A stretch of 64,000 nt of DNA from Mycolicibacterium chlorophenolicum (GTDB lineage: Bacteria; Actinomycetota; Actinomycetes; Mycobacteriales; Mycobacteriaceae). The notes under the pieces were generated by a model. It was not told where the DNA came from. It saw only the letters and a list, made by a program, of their open reading frames with translations, and did not search any database. Shown piece by piece: positions 26,928 through 34,466 of the stretch (position 1 is the first letter of the stretch; each line of letters begins with the position of its first letter). Made by a program: the position numbers and the translations under genes. Location: assembly GCF_001044235.1 (NCBI RefSeq), contig NZ_JYNL01000068.1:237354-301353 (forward strand). Direction: 5' to 3'.

Positions 26928-27865
26928 GCGGTCACCGCCGTCCGGATCGCGAAGCCGGCGATCAGTTCCGGGGCAGCCCGGTAGAACCGGTGCCCGGTCG
27001 TATACGGGCCCTGGGTCGCCAGCGCCGCGAAGGCCGCCACCCAGGTTCTGACCTCGTGTGCCGAATTGCCTGCCTGCGCGGCGATCCAGGCGTTGTCCCA
27101 GCCGTCGACCTCGTCGAGTCGGTTGGTGTCCAGCAGGTCGAGGAACGCCTGATCCCAGGCCGGATTCAGCGGGGCCAGCGATCCCTGCCCGGCGGCGAAC
27201 TCACGCGCCGCCTCGATCACCGCGGTCTGGCGAGCCTGCCGCTGTTCGGAGGTCATCGGGACGCCGTGCACGATGCGGTCGAGCGCTGCCGGAGGTGCGG
27301 TGGCCAGCGTGGGCACCGGCGGATCGTGCGACAGTCCCCCCGACCCGATGATCAGCACCCGTTTCCCGAGCGAGGCGAGGTAGCCGCCGACAGCCGCACC
27401 GAGGGCCCGGACCCGCCGCATCGGTCCGAGCGGGGTGGCCACCGAATTGACGAAGACGGGGATGACCGGCTTGGCGGTCGCGTCGCCGAACAGTTTCTCC
27501 AGCGGTTGCACGGTGCCGTGGTCGACCTGCATCGCCGCCGACAGCGCCACGTCCACATCGGCGCCGAGAACGGCTACCGCGCAATCGGTTGCGAGGTCAC
27601 CGGGAACGTCGAGCGGGCCCTGGTACGTGCCGTAGTCGCCGACGCCCTCGGCGGCGGTGCCGATGCAGAACGGCGGCATCGCCCGATAGAAGAACCCGTT
27701 GTAGTGGTCGGGCGAGAACGTCACGACGAGATCGGGGTCGAAGTCGGCGACGAAGTCCCGTGCCGCATCGATCGCCGACCCGATGTCGTCAAGCAGATCC
27801 GGTGACGGTCCCGGAAGGTTCAGCAACGGACTGTGCGACATGGTGCACACCGCGAGTGTCGACAT
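26924..27865 (-). CDS. mhpB: MhpB-type extradiol 2,3-dioxygenase (class III, LigB fold)
   Basis: At 313 residues it matches the length of E. coli MhpB (2,3-dihydroxyphenylpropionate 1,2-dioxygenase). It shares its landmarks: CTMSHSPLL at the N-terminus, FSPDHYNGFFY, MQVDHG with His116, SGGLSHDPPVP with His180, and HEVRTWVAAFAA. The two histidines correspond to the acid-base pair of MhpB. It would open a catechol ring next to a hydroxyl using Fe(II) and O2. The start codon lies inside the end of the mhpA-like gene, an unusually long 77-base overlap. The true catechol may carry a larger side chain. Confidence 0.9.
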   Translation of the reverse strand: MSTLAVCTMSHSPLLNLPGPSPDLLDDIGSAIDAARDFVADFDPDLVVTFSPDHYNGFFYRAMPPFCIGTAAEGVGDYGTYQGPLDVPGDLATDCAVAVLGADVDVALSAAMQVDHGTVQPLEKLFGDATAKPVIPVFVNSVATPLGPMRRVRALGAAVGGYLASLGKRVLIIGSGGLSHDPPVPTLATAPPAALDRIVHGVPMTSEQRQARQTAVIEAAREFAAGQGSLAPLNPAWDQAFLDLLDTNRLDEVDGWDNAWIAAQAGNSAHEVRTWVAAFAALATQGPYTTGHRFYRAAPELIAGFAIRTAVTA

Positions 27866-29486
27866 GAGAACCGGATCCTCCTTCCGTGGTCAGATGGAGC
27901 GCCGCGAACACGGCCTGCGACACCTCCGGTGCGCGCTGGGCGATACACGCGGCGGCGATACAGCGGTCGGGACGCAGGAACAGCACCGAGTCGGTGGAGG
28001 CGTCAAACCATGACTTGAGCGCGCCCGAGCGGTCGCCGACGACCGTCACCGCCGCGTCGTCATGACCCGTCCAGTGCAGCTGTGTCATCGGCCGGACCTC
28101 GATGAACCTGGCGCCCAACATCTTCCACCGTGTAAAGGCGGCGTCACCGAGCACGGCGCGCAGATTGTTGCTCCAGCACAGCACCGCGAAGCCGGGCCCG
28201 AGCACATCGTCGAGAAGCAGATTCCGGCCGTGGCGGGTGTCGACCCGAGGCTGGATGAACAGCGTGCCCGTCGGCGAGTTCGCCGTTGTCGGGGACGACG
28301 CAGCAGCGTGGTACACGGCGCCCTCGGTGTAGCGAGGCATCGGTTTGAACCGCATCTCGAGCACGTAGCGCTTCAGCGTGGGGACCGCCGAGGCCGCGTG
28401 GATCACCCGGTCCCGCAGTGCGGCCACCCGGGTGTTGGTGGGCGAGATGACCCGGCCGACCATCGTGGACAGGTCGATCATCGCGCGGGCGTGTCGGCGG
28501 CGTTCGACATCGTAGGTGTCCAGCAGCGCGTCGTCGGCCTGTCCGGTCACCACCGCGGCGAGCTTCCAGCCGAGGTTGGCGGCGTCGCGGATGCCACTGT
28601 TGTAGCCCTGGCCCTGCCACACCGGCATCAGGTGGGCGGCGTCGCCGGCGAGCAGCAGCCGGCCCGCGCGGAACGACGAGGCGATCCGCGAATGGTGGGT
28701 GTAGACCCGGTGGCGGATCATGTGCACGCGCTCGGGATACGGGATCCGCTCGGCGAGCATCTGGGAGACGAACGCCGGATCGTCTGCCTGCTCGTCGGTT
28801 TCGTGCGGGTGGATGAGGAACTCGAAACGACGGATGCCGTGGGCGATGGCGATCGAGACGTAGGGTCTGCGCGGATCGGCACCGACCTCACTGTTGGGAT
28901 GGCCCAGCGGATCATTGGCGAGGTCGACGACGAGCCACCGGGTCGACGAGGTGGTGCCGTCGAACGACACCCCCATCAGCCGCCGCGTCGCGCTGCGGCC
29001 GCCGTCGCACCCCACGACATAGCGCGCGCGCACCCGGGCGCCGTCGCTCAACTCGACCGTCACGCCGTCGGCATCCTCCCGGCATGTCCGCATGCCGCGC
29101 CCGAACTGCACGTCGACGTGGTCGAAGCGGTCGAGGCCGGCGAACAGTTCGGCGTCGACCATCGGCTGGACGAAACCGTTGCGCTTCGGCCATCCGAATC
29201 GCGCGTCCGGAGGCGCCATCTCGGCGAGCAGACGCCGCTTCCCGTCGAAGAACCGCAGGATCTGGTTGGGCACCGTGTGGGGCAGGACGCGGTCGACCAG
29301 TCCGATGGACTGGAAGGTGCGCAACGCCTCGTCGTCCAGGCCGACACCGCGCGGATAGTCGATGAGCGTGTCGCGCTCCTCGGCGACGAGTGTCCGGACT
29401 CCCTGCAGGCCCAGGATGTTGGCCAGCGTCAGGCCGGAGGGCCCTGCCCCGACGATGACGACGTCCACCTCGTGGTCGGCGTTCAT
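27789..29486 (-). CDS. mhpA: MhpA-type FAD-dependent aromatic hydroxylase
   Basis: A 565-residue class A flavoprotein monooxygenase. The FAD loop is VIVGAGPSGLTLANILGLQG. The second FAD motif LLLAGDAAHLMPVWQGQGYN and following RDAANLGWKL match E. coli MhpA closely, as do EMRFKPMP and FIQP. It would hydroxylate a phenol ortho to its OH, giving the catechol for MhpB. Homology fades near residue 540. The last 25 residues are read out of frame through the start of mhpB, suggesting an ancestral stop was lost. ATG 29486 overlaps the hydrolase stop by four bases. Confidence 0.88.
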   Translation of the reverse strand: MNADHEVDVVIVGAGPSGLTLANILGLQGVRTLVAEERDTLIDYPRGVGLDDEALRTFQSIGLVDRVLPHTVPNQILRFFDGKRRLLAEMAPPDARFGWPKRNGFVQPMVDAELFAGLDRFDHVDVQFGRGMRTCREDADGVTVELSDGARVRARYVVGCDGGRSATRRLMGVSFDGTTSSTRWLVVDLANDPLGHPNSEVGADPRRPYVSIAIAHGIRRFEFLIHPHETDEQADDPAFVSQMLAERIPYPERVHMIRHRVYTHHSRIASSFRAGRLLLAGDAAHLMPVWQGQGYNSGIRDAANLGWKLAAVVTGQADDALLDTYDVERRRHARAMIDLSTMVGRVISPTNTRVAALRDRVIHAASAVPTLKRYVLEMRFKPMPRYTEGAVYHAAASSPTTANSPTGTLFIQPRVDTRHGRNLLLDDVLGPGFAVLCWSNNLRAVLGDAAFTRWKMLGARFIEVRPMTQLHWTGHDDAAVTVVGDRSGALKSWFDASTDSVLFLRPDRCIAAACIAQRAPEVSQAVFAALHLTTEGGSGSHVDTRGVHHVAQSVAEPSGTVTGSA

Positions 29487-30349
29487 GTGCGCCCCAGCAG
29501 GAAGTCCAGGTGCAACCGGTCGAAGGTCTTGGGATCTTCGTACTGCGGCCAGTGGCCGCACCCCGCCATCACCTCGAACCGGGCGCCCGGGATCATCGAC
29601 GCGATCCGTCGGCCCTCCTCGACGTCGGCGGTCGGGTCGTCACTGGTCCACAACACCAGCGTGGGCGCGCTGATCGCGCCGTACTCGTTCGGGCCCAACA
29701 GGTTCCGGGCGCGGATCTGCGGATCCTGCAGCGCCATGATGTCGCGCATCGCATCCACGAACCCGGGCTGGCGGTAGACCCGCTGCCGGCTGGCCACGAT
29801 GTCGTCGTAATCCCTGGACTTGTCGGCCATCAGCCACTTGATGCGGGCCTGCACCGTCTCCCACGTCGGGTTCTCGGCCGCGGCCATCGACAGCGTGACG
29901 ATGCGCTTCATCACCTCGGGGTCGGCCTGCGATCCGCCCGCGGTGTTGAGGACGAGCCGGTCCACCCGGTCGGGGTGGTCGACGGCGAACCGGGAGGCCA
30001 CCCACCCGCCAAGCGACTCACCGCTGATGTGCGCCCGTTGCGCGCCGATCGCGTCGAGGAACGCCGCCAGATGCCCGACGTAGTGGGCGATTTCGAGAGG
30101 ATGGCCCGGCTTGTCGGTGTACCCGTGCCCGAGCATGTCGATCGACCAGGTGGAGAAGTGCCCGGCGTGCGCCTCGAGGTTGCGCACGTACGCCTCGGCG
30201 TGCCCACCCGAGCCGTGCAACAGCACCAGGGCCGGAGCGGCGGGATCACCCGCGTGCAGGAACCGTGTGCGCACGCCACCGGCATCGAGGTAACCCTGCG
30301 AGAACGGGACGCCCTGCAGGTCGCTCCACACGCTCTCGAACTCCGCCAC
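29483..30349 (-). CDS. mhpC: MhpC-type alpha/beta hydrolase, first gene of the long operon
   Basis: A 288-residue alpha/beta hydrolase with LLHGSGGHAEA, nucleophile elbow ISGESLGGW and catalytic histidine in AGCGHWPQYEDP, resembling meta-cleavage-product hydrolases. It would cleave the C-C bond of the ring-opened MhpB product. I choose GTG 30349, preceded by AAGGAG, because reading further upstream would run through the operator palindrome at 30398-30412. It is promoter-proximal in the 19-gene block. Substrate range is unproven. Confidence 0.83.
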   Translation of the reverse strand: MAEFESVWSDLQGVPFSQGYLDAGGVRTRFLHAGDPAAPALVLLHGSGGHAEAYVRNLEAHAGHFSTWSIDMLGHGYTDKPGHPLEIAHYVGHLAAFLDAIGAQRAHISGESLGGWVASRFAVDHPDRVDRLVLNTAGGSQADPEVMKRIVTLSMAAAENPTWETVQARIKWLMADKSRDYDDIVASRQRVYRQPGFVDAMRDIMALQDPQIRARNLLGPNEYGAISAPTLVLWTSDDPTADVEEGRRIASMIPGARFEVMAGCGHWPQYEDPKTFDRLHLDFLLGRT

Positions 30350-30397
30350 CCGGCGCTCCTTCCTGCCGTTCGCGATGGTCCTCCGGACCACGCCGCT

Positions 30398-30412
30398 GAG
30401 AATTGTATTCTC
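30398..30412. promoter_or_regulatory. operator-like palindrome GAGAAT-TGT-ATTCTC
   Basis: Perfect palindrome 49 bases upstream of the mhpC-like start and about 95 bases before the divergent IclR gene. Read leftward its centre contains TACAAT, a good -10 candidate for the long operon. It is the copy that would control the largest number of genes in the window. Confidence 0.7.
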
Positions 30413-30441
30413 TTTTTTTGTAAGCACTTTGCTCATTTATC

Positions 30442-30455
30442 GCACATCAATGTGC
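30442..30455. promoter_or_regulatory. palindrome GCACAT-CA-ATGTGC in the IclR promoter
   Basis: Perfect 6-bp arms around two bases. TATAGT (30458-30463), a likely -10 for the rightward IclR gene, follows three bases later. A site overlapping its own promoter is usual for IclR autoregulation, and it is distinct from the GAGAAT palindrome 30 bases to the left. Confidence 0.5.
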
Positions 30456-30507
30456 ACTATAGTCAGAGCATCACTCTCGCCCTCGTGTCTGTCAAGGAAG
30501 GTCGCCC

Positions 30508-31233
30508 ATGACCCGAGCGTCCGCAGCCCCCGGCCGTCACCTCACCCCGGACGGAGCCGCCGCGGGCGCACCGGGATCGCAGACCCTGGCGCGCGGCCTG
30601 AGTGCATTGCAGCTCGTCGCCAGTTCCCCCACCGGCATGACCGTGGCGCAGGTCGCCGACGACATCGGCGTGCACCGCACCATCGCCTACCGGCTGCTCA
30701 GCACCCTGGCGTCGTTCCGGTTCGTGGCCAAGGGTGAGGACGGCCGCTACCGGTCCGCGGCGGCACTGGCGGTGCTCGGCGCGTCGTTCGACAACAACAT
30801 CCGCACCCTGGCCGTCCCCACATTGCGCAGCCTGGCCGACGAGCTCGGCACCACGGTCTCCCTGCTGGTCGCCGAGGGCGATCAACAGGTCGCGGTGGCC
30901 GTCATGGTCCCGACGAACGTCTTCTACCAGCTGTCCTTCCACGAGGGCAGTCGCTACCCCCTGGACCGCGGGGCTGCCGGCATCGCGTTGCTGGCCGGCA
31001 TGCCGCCCCGCCCCGGCGAGCGCGAGCTCGTCGGCGAAGCCCGCCACCGAGGCTGGGTGATCACCCACGGCGAGATCGAGCCGAACACCTACGGGCTCGC
31101 GGTGCCGGTGCGCCGCCGACCGCCGTCACCGCCCACCTGCATCAACCTGATCTCGCATCGCGAGGACGTCGTCCACGACGGCCGCGAGTCAGTCATCAAG
31201 GCAGCCAACGAATTATCGGCGATCCTCGGCTGA
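30508..31233 (+). CDS. IclR family transcriptional regulator
   Basis: A 241-residue IclR protein. The N-terminal winged helix (about residues 30-85) includes MTVAQVADDIGVHRTIAYRL. The C-terminal effector domain includes VPTLRSLADELGTTVSLLV and a segment RGAAGIALLAG. IclR proteins sense small aromatic or acyl metabolites and act as activators or repressors. ATG 30508 follows AAGGAAGG. It lies divergent to the mhpC-led operon and 22 bases before a KstD-like gene, so it probably senses a substrate of these enzymes. Confidence 0.87.
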   Translation: MTRASAAPGRHLTPDGAAAGAPGSQTLARGLSALQLVASSPTGMTVAQVADDIGVHRTIAYRLLSTLASFRFVAKGEDGRYRSAAALAVLGASFDNNIRTLAVPTLRSLADELGTTVSLLVAEGDQQVAVAVMVPTNVFYQLSFHEGSRYPLDRGAAGIALLAGMPPRPGERELVGEARHRGWVITHGEIEPNTYGLAVPVRRRPPSPPTCINLISHREDVVHDGRESVIKAANELSAILG

Positions 31234-31255
31234 GGAAGCCCGGAAGGAGACAGCG

Positions 31256-32869
31256 GTGACCGACTGGGACCACGACGTCGACGTCGTCGTACTGGGCAGT
31301 GGCGGCGCCGGCCTGACCGCCGCACTGACCGCGGCGGTCAACGGCGCCTCGGTGGAGGTGTACGAGAAAGCCGCCACCGTGGGCGGAACGACCGCGGTGT
31401 CGGGCGGAATCGTCTGGATTCCGGCGCACGACCGTGCGGCCGAGGGCGAGCTGTCCGCCGACGACGCGATGGCCTATCTGCGCGCACAGTCGCTGGGCGT
31501 GATGGACGACGACCTGGTCGAGACGTTCGTGCGCACGGGTGCATCGATGCTCGACTTCGTCGAGACGCACAGCGATCTCGTGTTCGAGGTGGCCGAGGGC
31601 TTTCCCGACTACAAGCCCGAGCTCCCCGGCGGCCGTCCCGCCGGCGGCCGGTCGCTGAACACGAAGCCGTTCGACCTCGCCACGCTCGGCGAATGGCGCG
31701 ACCGCATCACCTCCTTCCCGGCCGACTTCAGCAACGTCGGTATCGACGCCGAGACCCGGGCGCGCATCCACGCCTCGGTGGACAGCGGGTCGGGCGACTA
31801 CTGCGTCGCGGGTACCTCCCTGATCGCCGGGTTGCTGAAGGCACTCCTGGACGCCGGCGTCGAACCGCACACCGAGGCCCGCGCGGTCGAGCTCATCGCC
31901 GACCCGCTCGGCATCACCGGCGTCCGAATCCAGCAGCACGACAGTGATTTCCGCGTCCGTGCGCGCCGCGGCGTGGTGCTCGGCACCGGCGGGTTCGAAT
32001 GGGACAGAAGTCTCGTCGAGGCCTATCTGCGCGGGCCGATGCGTGGCGCGGTCTCGCCGCCCAACAACACCGGCGACGGGCTGCGCATGGCGATGGCGCA
32101 CGGCGCCGATCTGGCCAACATGGGCGAGGCCTGGTGGGTGCCCATCGTGCAGATCCCCGGCGACACCTTCGACGGGCGTCCGCGCAGCCGCAGCGTCCGC
32201 CTCGAACGCACCCGCCCGCGAAGCATCATCGTCAACCGGGCCGGCAAGAGGTTCCTCAACGAGGCCGGCGAGTACAACTCGATGGCCGGGCCGTTCCACT
32301 TCCTCGACCCCAAACTCGGCTACGCCAACGATCCGGCGTGGATCGTGTTCGACTCGCTGCACCTCAAGCACTACGGATTTCTCGGTGTGGACCCCGACGG
32401 TCCGATCCCCGACTGGTTCTGCCAGTCCGCGGACCTCGACGAACTCAGCGAGAAGACCGGAATCGACGCGGCAGGCCTGGCCCGGACGCTGCAGGCGTGG
32501 AACACCCACGTCGCCGACGAGCACGATCCCGACTTCGGGCGCGGCGACAGCGCCTACGACGGCTACTGGGGCGACACCTCGGCACCGACCACGGCGGCGC
32601 AGACCCTGGGTCCCATCGACACCGCGCCGTACTTCGCGGTGCCGGTGTCGGTCGGCGCGATGGGGACCAAGGGCGGCCCGCGCACCGACCGCGACGGCCG
32701 GGTGCTGCACGTCAACGGCACGGCGATCACCGGACTGTTCGCGGCGGGCAACGCGATGGCCGGTCCGACCGGCAAGGCCTACGGCGGCGCGGGCGGAACC
32801 CTCGGGCCCGCCATGGTGTTCGGCTACCGGGCGGGCTACACCGCGGCGACGGGCCGCTCGGCGTCCTGA
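31256..32869 (+). CDS. FAD-dependent KstD-like dehydrogenase, second copy
   Basis: A 537-residue flavoprotein. The FAD loop is VVLGSGGAGLTAAL, followed by VGGTTAVSGG and a C-terminal KAYGGAGGTLGPAMVFGYRAG that keeps the KstD tyrosine/glycine active-site pattern. It would desaturate next to a ring ketone. GTG 31256 follows AAGGAG by eight bases. It is only moderately like the protein at 25170-26927, so it likely acts at another ring or stage rather than being a recent duplicate. It is co-transcribed with the IclR gene. Confidence 0.85.
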   Translation: MTDWDHDVDVVVLGSGGAGLTAALTAAVNGASVEVYEKAATVGGTTAVSGGIVWIPAHDRAAEGELSADDAMAYLRAQSLGVMDDDLVETFVRTGASMLDFVETHSDLVFEVAEGFPDYKPELPGGRPAGGRSLNTKPFDLATLGEWRDRITSFPADFSNVGIDAETRARIHASVDSGSGDYCVAGTSLIAGLLKALLDAGVEPHTEARAVELIADPLGITGVRIQQHDSDFRVRARRGVVLGTGGFEWDRSLVEAYLRGPMRGAVSPPNNTGDGLRMAMAHGADLANMGEAWWVPIVQIPGDTFDGRPRSRSVRLERTRPRSIIVNRAGKRFLNEAGEYNSMAGPFHFLDPKLGYANDPAWIVFDSLHLKHYGFLGVDPDGPIPDWFCQSADLDELSEKTGIDAAGLARTLQAWNTHVADEHDPDFGRGDSAYDGYWGDTSAPTTAAQTLGPIDTAPYFAVPVSVGAMGTKGGPRTDRDGRVLHVNGTAITGLFAAGNAMAGPTGKAYGGAGGTLGPAMVFGYRAGYTAATGRSAS

Positions 32870-32881
32870 CGGCGGCCACCC

Positions 32882-32901
32882 GGGTAGCCGGTCGGCTACC
32901 C
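32882..32901. promoter_or_regulatory. palindrome GGGTAGCC-GGTC-GGCTACCC before a TetR gene
   Basis: Perfect 8-bp arms around four bases, ending seven bases before the TetR start at 32909. It covers the ribosome-binding region, so a hairpin there could also affect translation. An autoregulatory operator is the simplest reading. Confidence 0.6.
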
Positions 32902-32908
32902 TCGGCGA

Positions 32909-33490
32909 ATGACGTCGCCGCGCAGCGGAACCAGGTTCAGTGCGATCCGGCGCACGGCAGCACAAACCCGCGTGCTCGATGCCGCCCTGAGCCTGATCAC
33001 CGAGCACGGCGTGAGCGGGACCTCGCTGCAGATGATCGCCGACGCGATGGGCGTCACCAAAGCCGCGGTCTACCGCCAGTTCAAGACCAAGGACGAGATC
33101 GTCCTCGCGTTGACCGAACGCGAACTCGGCCGGCTGGAAGAGGCGCTGGAGGCCGCGGAGGCCGAGCCGTCGGCGTCGCGGGCGCGAGAACTCCTCCTCC
33201 ACCGCGTCATCGACGAGGCCGTCGAGCGGCGGCGTGCTGCCGCGACACTGCAGTTCGATCCGGTCATCGTCCGGTTCCTGGCCGACCACCCGCCGTTTCA
33301 GCAGTTCATCGGCCGGCTGTTCGCGGTCCTCATCGGCGAGAACACGCCGCAGGCTCGCCTGCCCGCCGCGATGCTGTCGGGCGCCATCGCCGTCGGCGTG
33401 ATGCATCCCCTGGTGGACGACATCGACGACGACACGCTGCGCAGCCAATTGCTCTTCTACACAAAGAAACTGGTGGACCTGCCGGAGTAG
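32909..33490 (+). CDS. TetR family transcriptional regulator
   Basis: A compact 193-residue TetR protein. Its helix-turn-helix (GTSLQMIADAMGVTKAAVYRQF, about residues 32-55) has the standard TKAAVYRQFKTKDEI ending. A strong 20-bp palindrome immediately upstream is the likely autoregulatory operator. It starts 39 bases after the KstD-like gene and is convergent with meaB, one base away. Its targets beyond itself are not evident, since the same palindrome was not seen elsewhere in the window. Confidence 0.87.
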   Translation: MTSPRSGTRFSAIRRTAAQTRVLDAALSLITEHGVSGTSLQMIADAMGVTKAAVYRQFKTKDEIVLALTERELGRLEEALEAAEAEPSASRARELLLHRVIDEAVERRRAAATLQFDPVIVRFLADHPPFQQFIGRLFAVLIGENTPQARLPAAMLSGAIAVGVMHPLVDDIDDDTLRSQLLFYTKKLVDLPE

Positions 33491-33491
33491 G

Positions 33492-34364
33492 TCAGCGGTC
33501 GTCGCCGACCACCAACTGCGCAGCCGCCGCGTAGGGATCGCAGGTGCCGTCGGCCACGGCCGCCGCCAACCGGTCGAGGTCGGTGTGTGCACGCAGCAGC
33601 GTCGCGGCCATCGACAGGATCTGGGAACGGGCTCGCGCCGCCCGCCGGGTCGGGCTGTCGGAACGGTGGTGTGCGGAGATCGCCTCGACGAGTTCGGGCA
33701 CGCCGTCGCCCTGTGCGGCGACGAGTTTGAGGATGGGCGCGTGGGTTTCGGCGCGCAGATCGCGCACGGTCTGGTCGGCTCCTGCGCGATCGGCCTTGTT
33801 GACGACGACGATGTCGGCGACCTCGAGGAGGCCGGCCTTGGCGGCCTGTACCGCGTCTCCGGCGCCGGGGTTGAGGATCACCACCGTCGGATCGGCCACC
33901 GCGGCGATCTCGATCTCGGACTGGCCCACCCCGACGGTCTCGACGATCACCAGGCCGTATCCGAGCGCCGACAGCAGGGTGATCGCGGCGGGGACCGCCG
34001 CGGCCAGTCCACCGAGATGTCCCCGGGTCGCGACCGACCGGATCAGCACATCGGGATCGTTGATGTGGGCGGCCATCCGGATGCGGTCACCGAGCAGCGC
34101 CCCGCCGCTGTAGGGCGACGACGGGTCGACCGCGAGGACCGCGACCCGTTCCCCGCCTGCGCGATAGGCCCCGACCAGGGCGCCCACCGTGGTGGACTTC
34201 CCCGCACCCGGAGGACCGGTGATCCCGATGATGCGGGCGGGCGCCGGGACGCCGACCGCTGCCAGCACCTCCGGTCGTCGTGGACCCTCCACAAAGGTCA
34301 GCAACCGGCCGGTGGCCCTCGCCGACCCGCCGCGGGCCGCGCAGATCAGCTCGTCGATGGTCAC
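33492..34364 (-). CDS. meaB: MeaB-type GTPase, acyl-CoA mutase chaperone
   Basis: A 290-residue G3E GTPase. The P-loop GPPGAGKS lies near 50-57, then DPSSPYSGGALLGDRIRM, VETVGVGQSE and the nucleotide-specificity motif NKAD. MeaB loads and protects the B12 cofactor of acyl-CoA mutases. A split mutase is encoded 10 kb away at 43591-45569, its likely client. The two share the same upstream palindrome type. I prefer GTG 34364, with AAGG eight bases upstream, over GTG 34373. Confidence 0.9.
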   Translation of the reverse strand: MTIDELICAARGGSARATGRLLTFVEGPRRPEVLAAVGVPAPARIIGITGPPGAGKSTTVGALVGAYRAGGERVAVLAVDPSSPYSGGALLGDRIRMAAHINDPDVLIRSVATRGHLGGLAAAVPAAITLLSALGYGLVIVETVGVGQSEIEIAAVADPTVVILNPGAGDAVQAAKAGLLEVADIVVVNKADRAGADQTVRDLRAETHAPILKLVAAQGDGVPELVEAISAHHRSDSPTRRAARARSQILSMAATLLRAHTDLDRLAAAVADGTCDPYAAAAQLVVGDDR

Positions 34365-34418
34365 GTCACGCACCTTACGCAGGCGTTCTGCTCGTGGTCA
34401 GCTGCCCGCTCCACTGTT

Positions 34419-34433
34419 GAGAATGCTATTCTC
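34419..34433. promoter_or_regulatory. operator-like palindrome GAGAAT-GCT-ATTCTC
   Basis: Perfect palindrome between divergent meaB and the SDR at 34467. TGCTAT and, on the other strand, TAGCAT lie at its centre as possible -10 elements. It is followed by the second palindrome at 34438. Confidence 0.7.
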
Positions 34434-34437
34434 CCTG

Positions 34438-34452
34438 ACTGAGAGTCTCAGT
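34438..34452. promoter_or_regulatory. palindrome ACTGAGA-G-TCTCAGT
   Basis: Perfect 7-bp arms around one base, in the leader of the SDR gene and just before its AAGGAGG ribosome site. It shares TGAGAGTCTCA with 3083-3093. In both places it starts 20-21 bases after a GAGAATNNNATTCTC-type site. Confidence 0.5.
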
Positions 34453-34466
34453 TTCAAGGAGGACGC

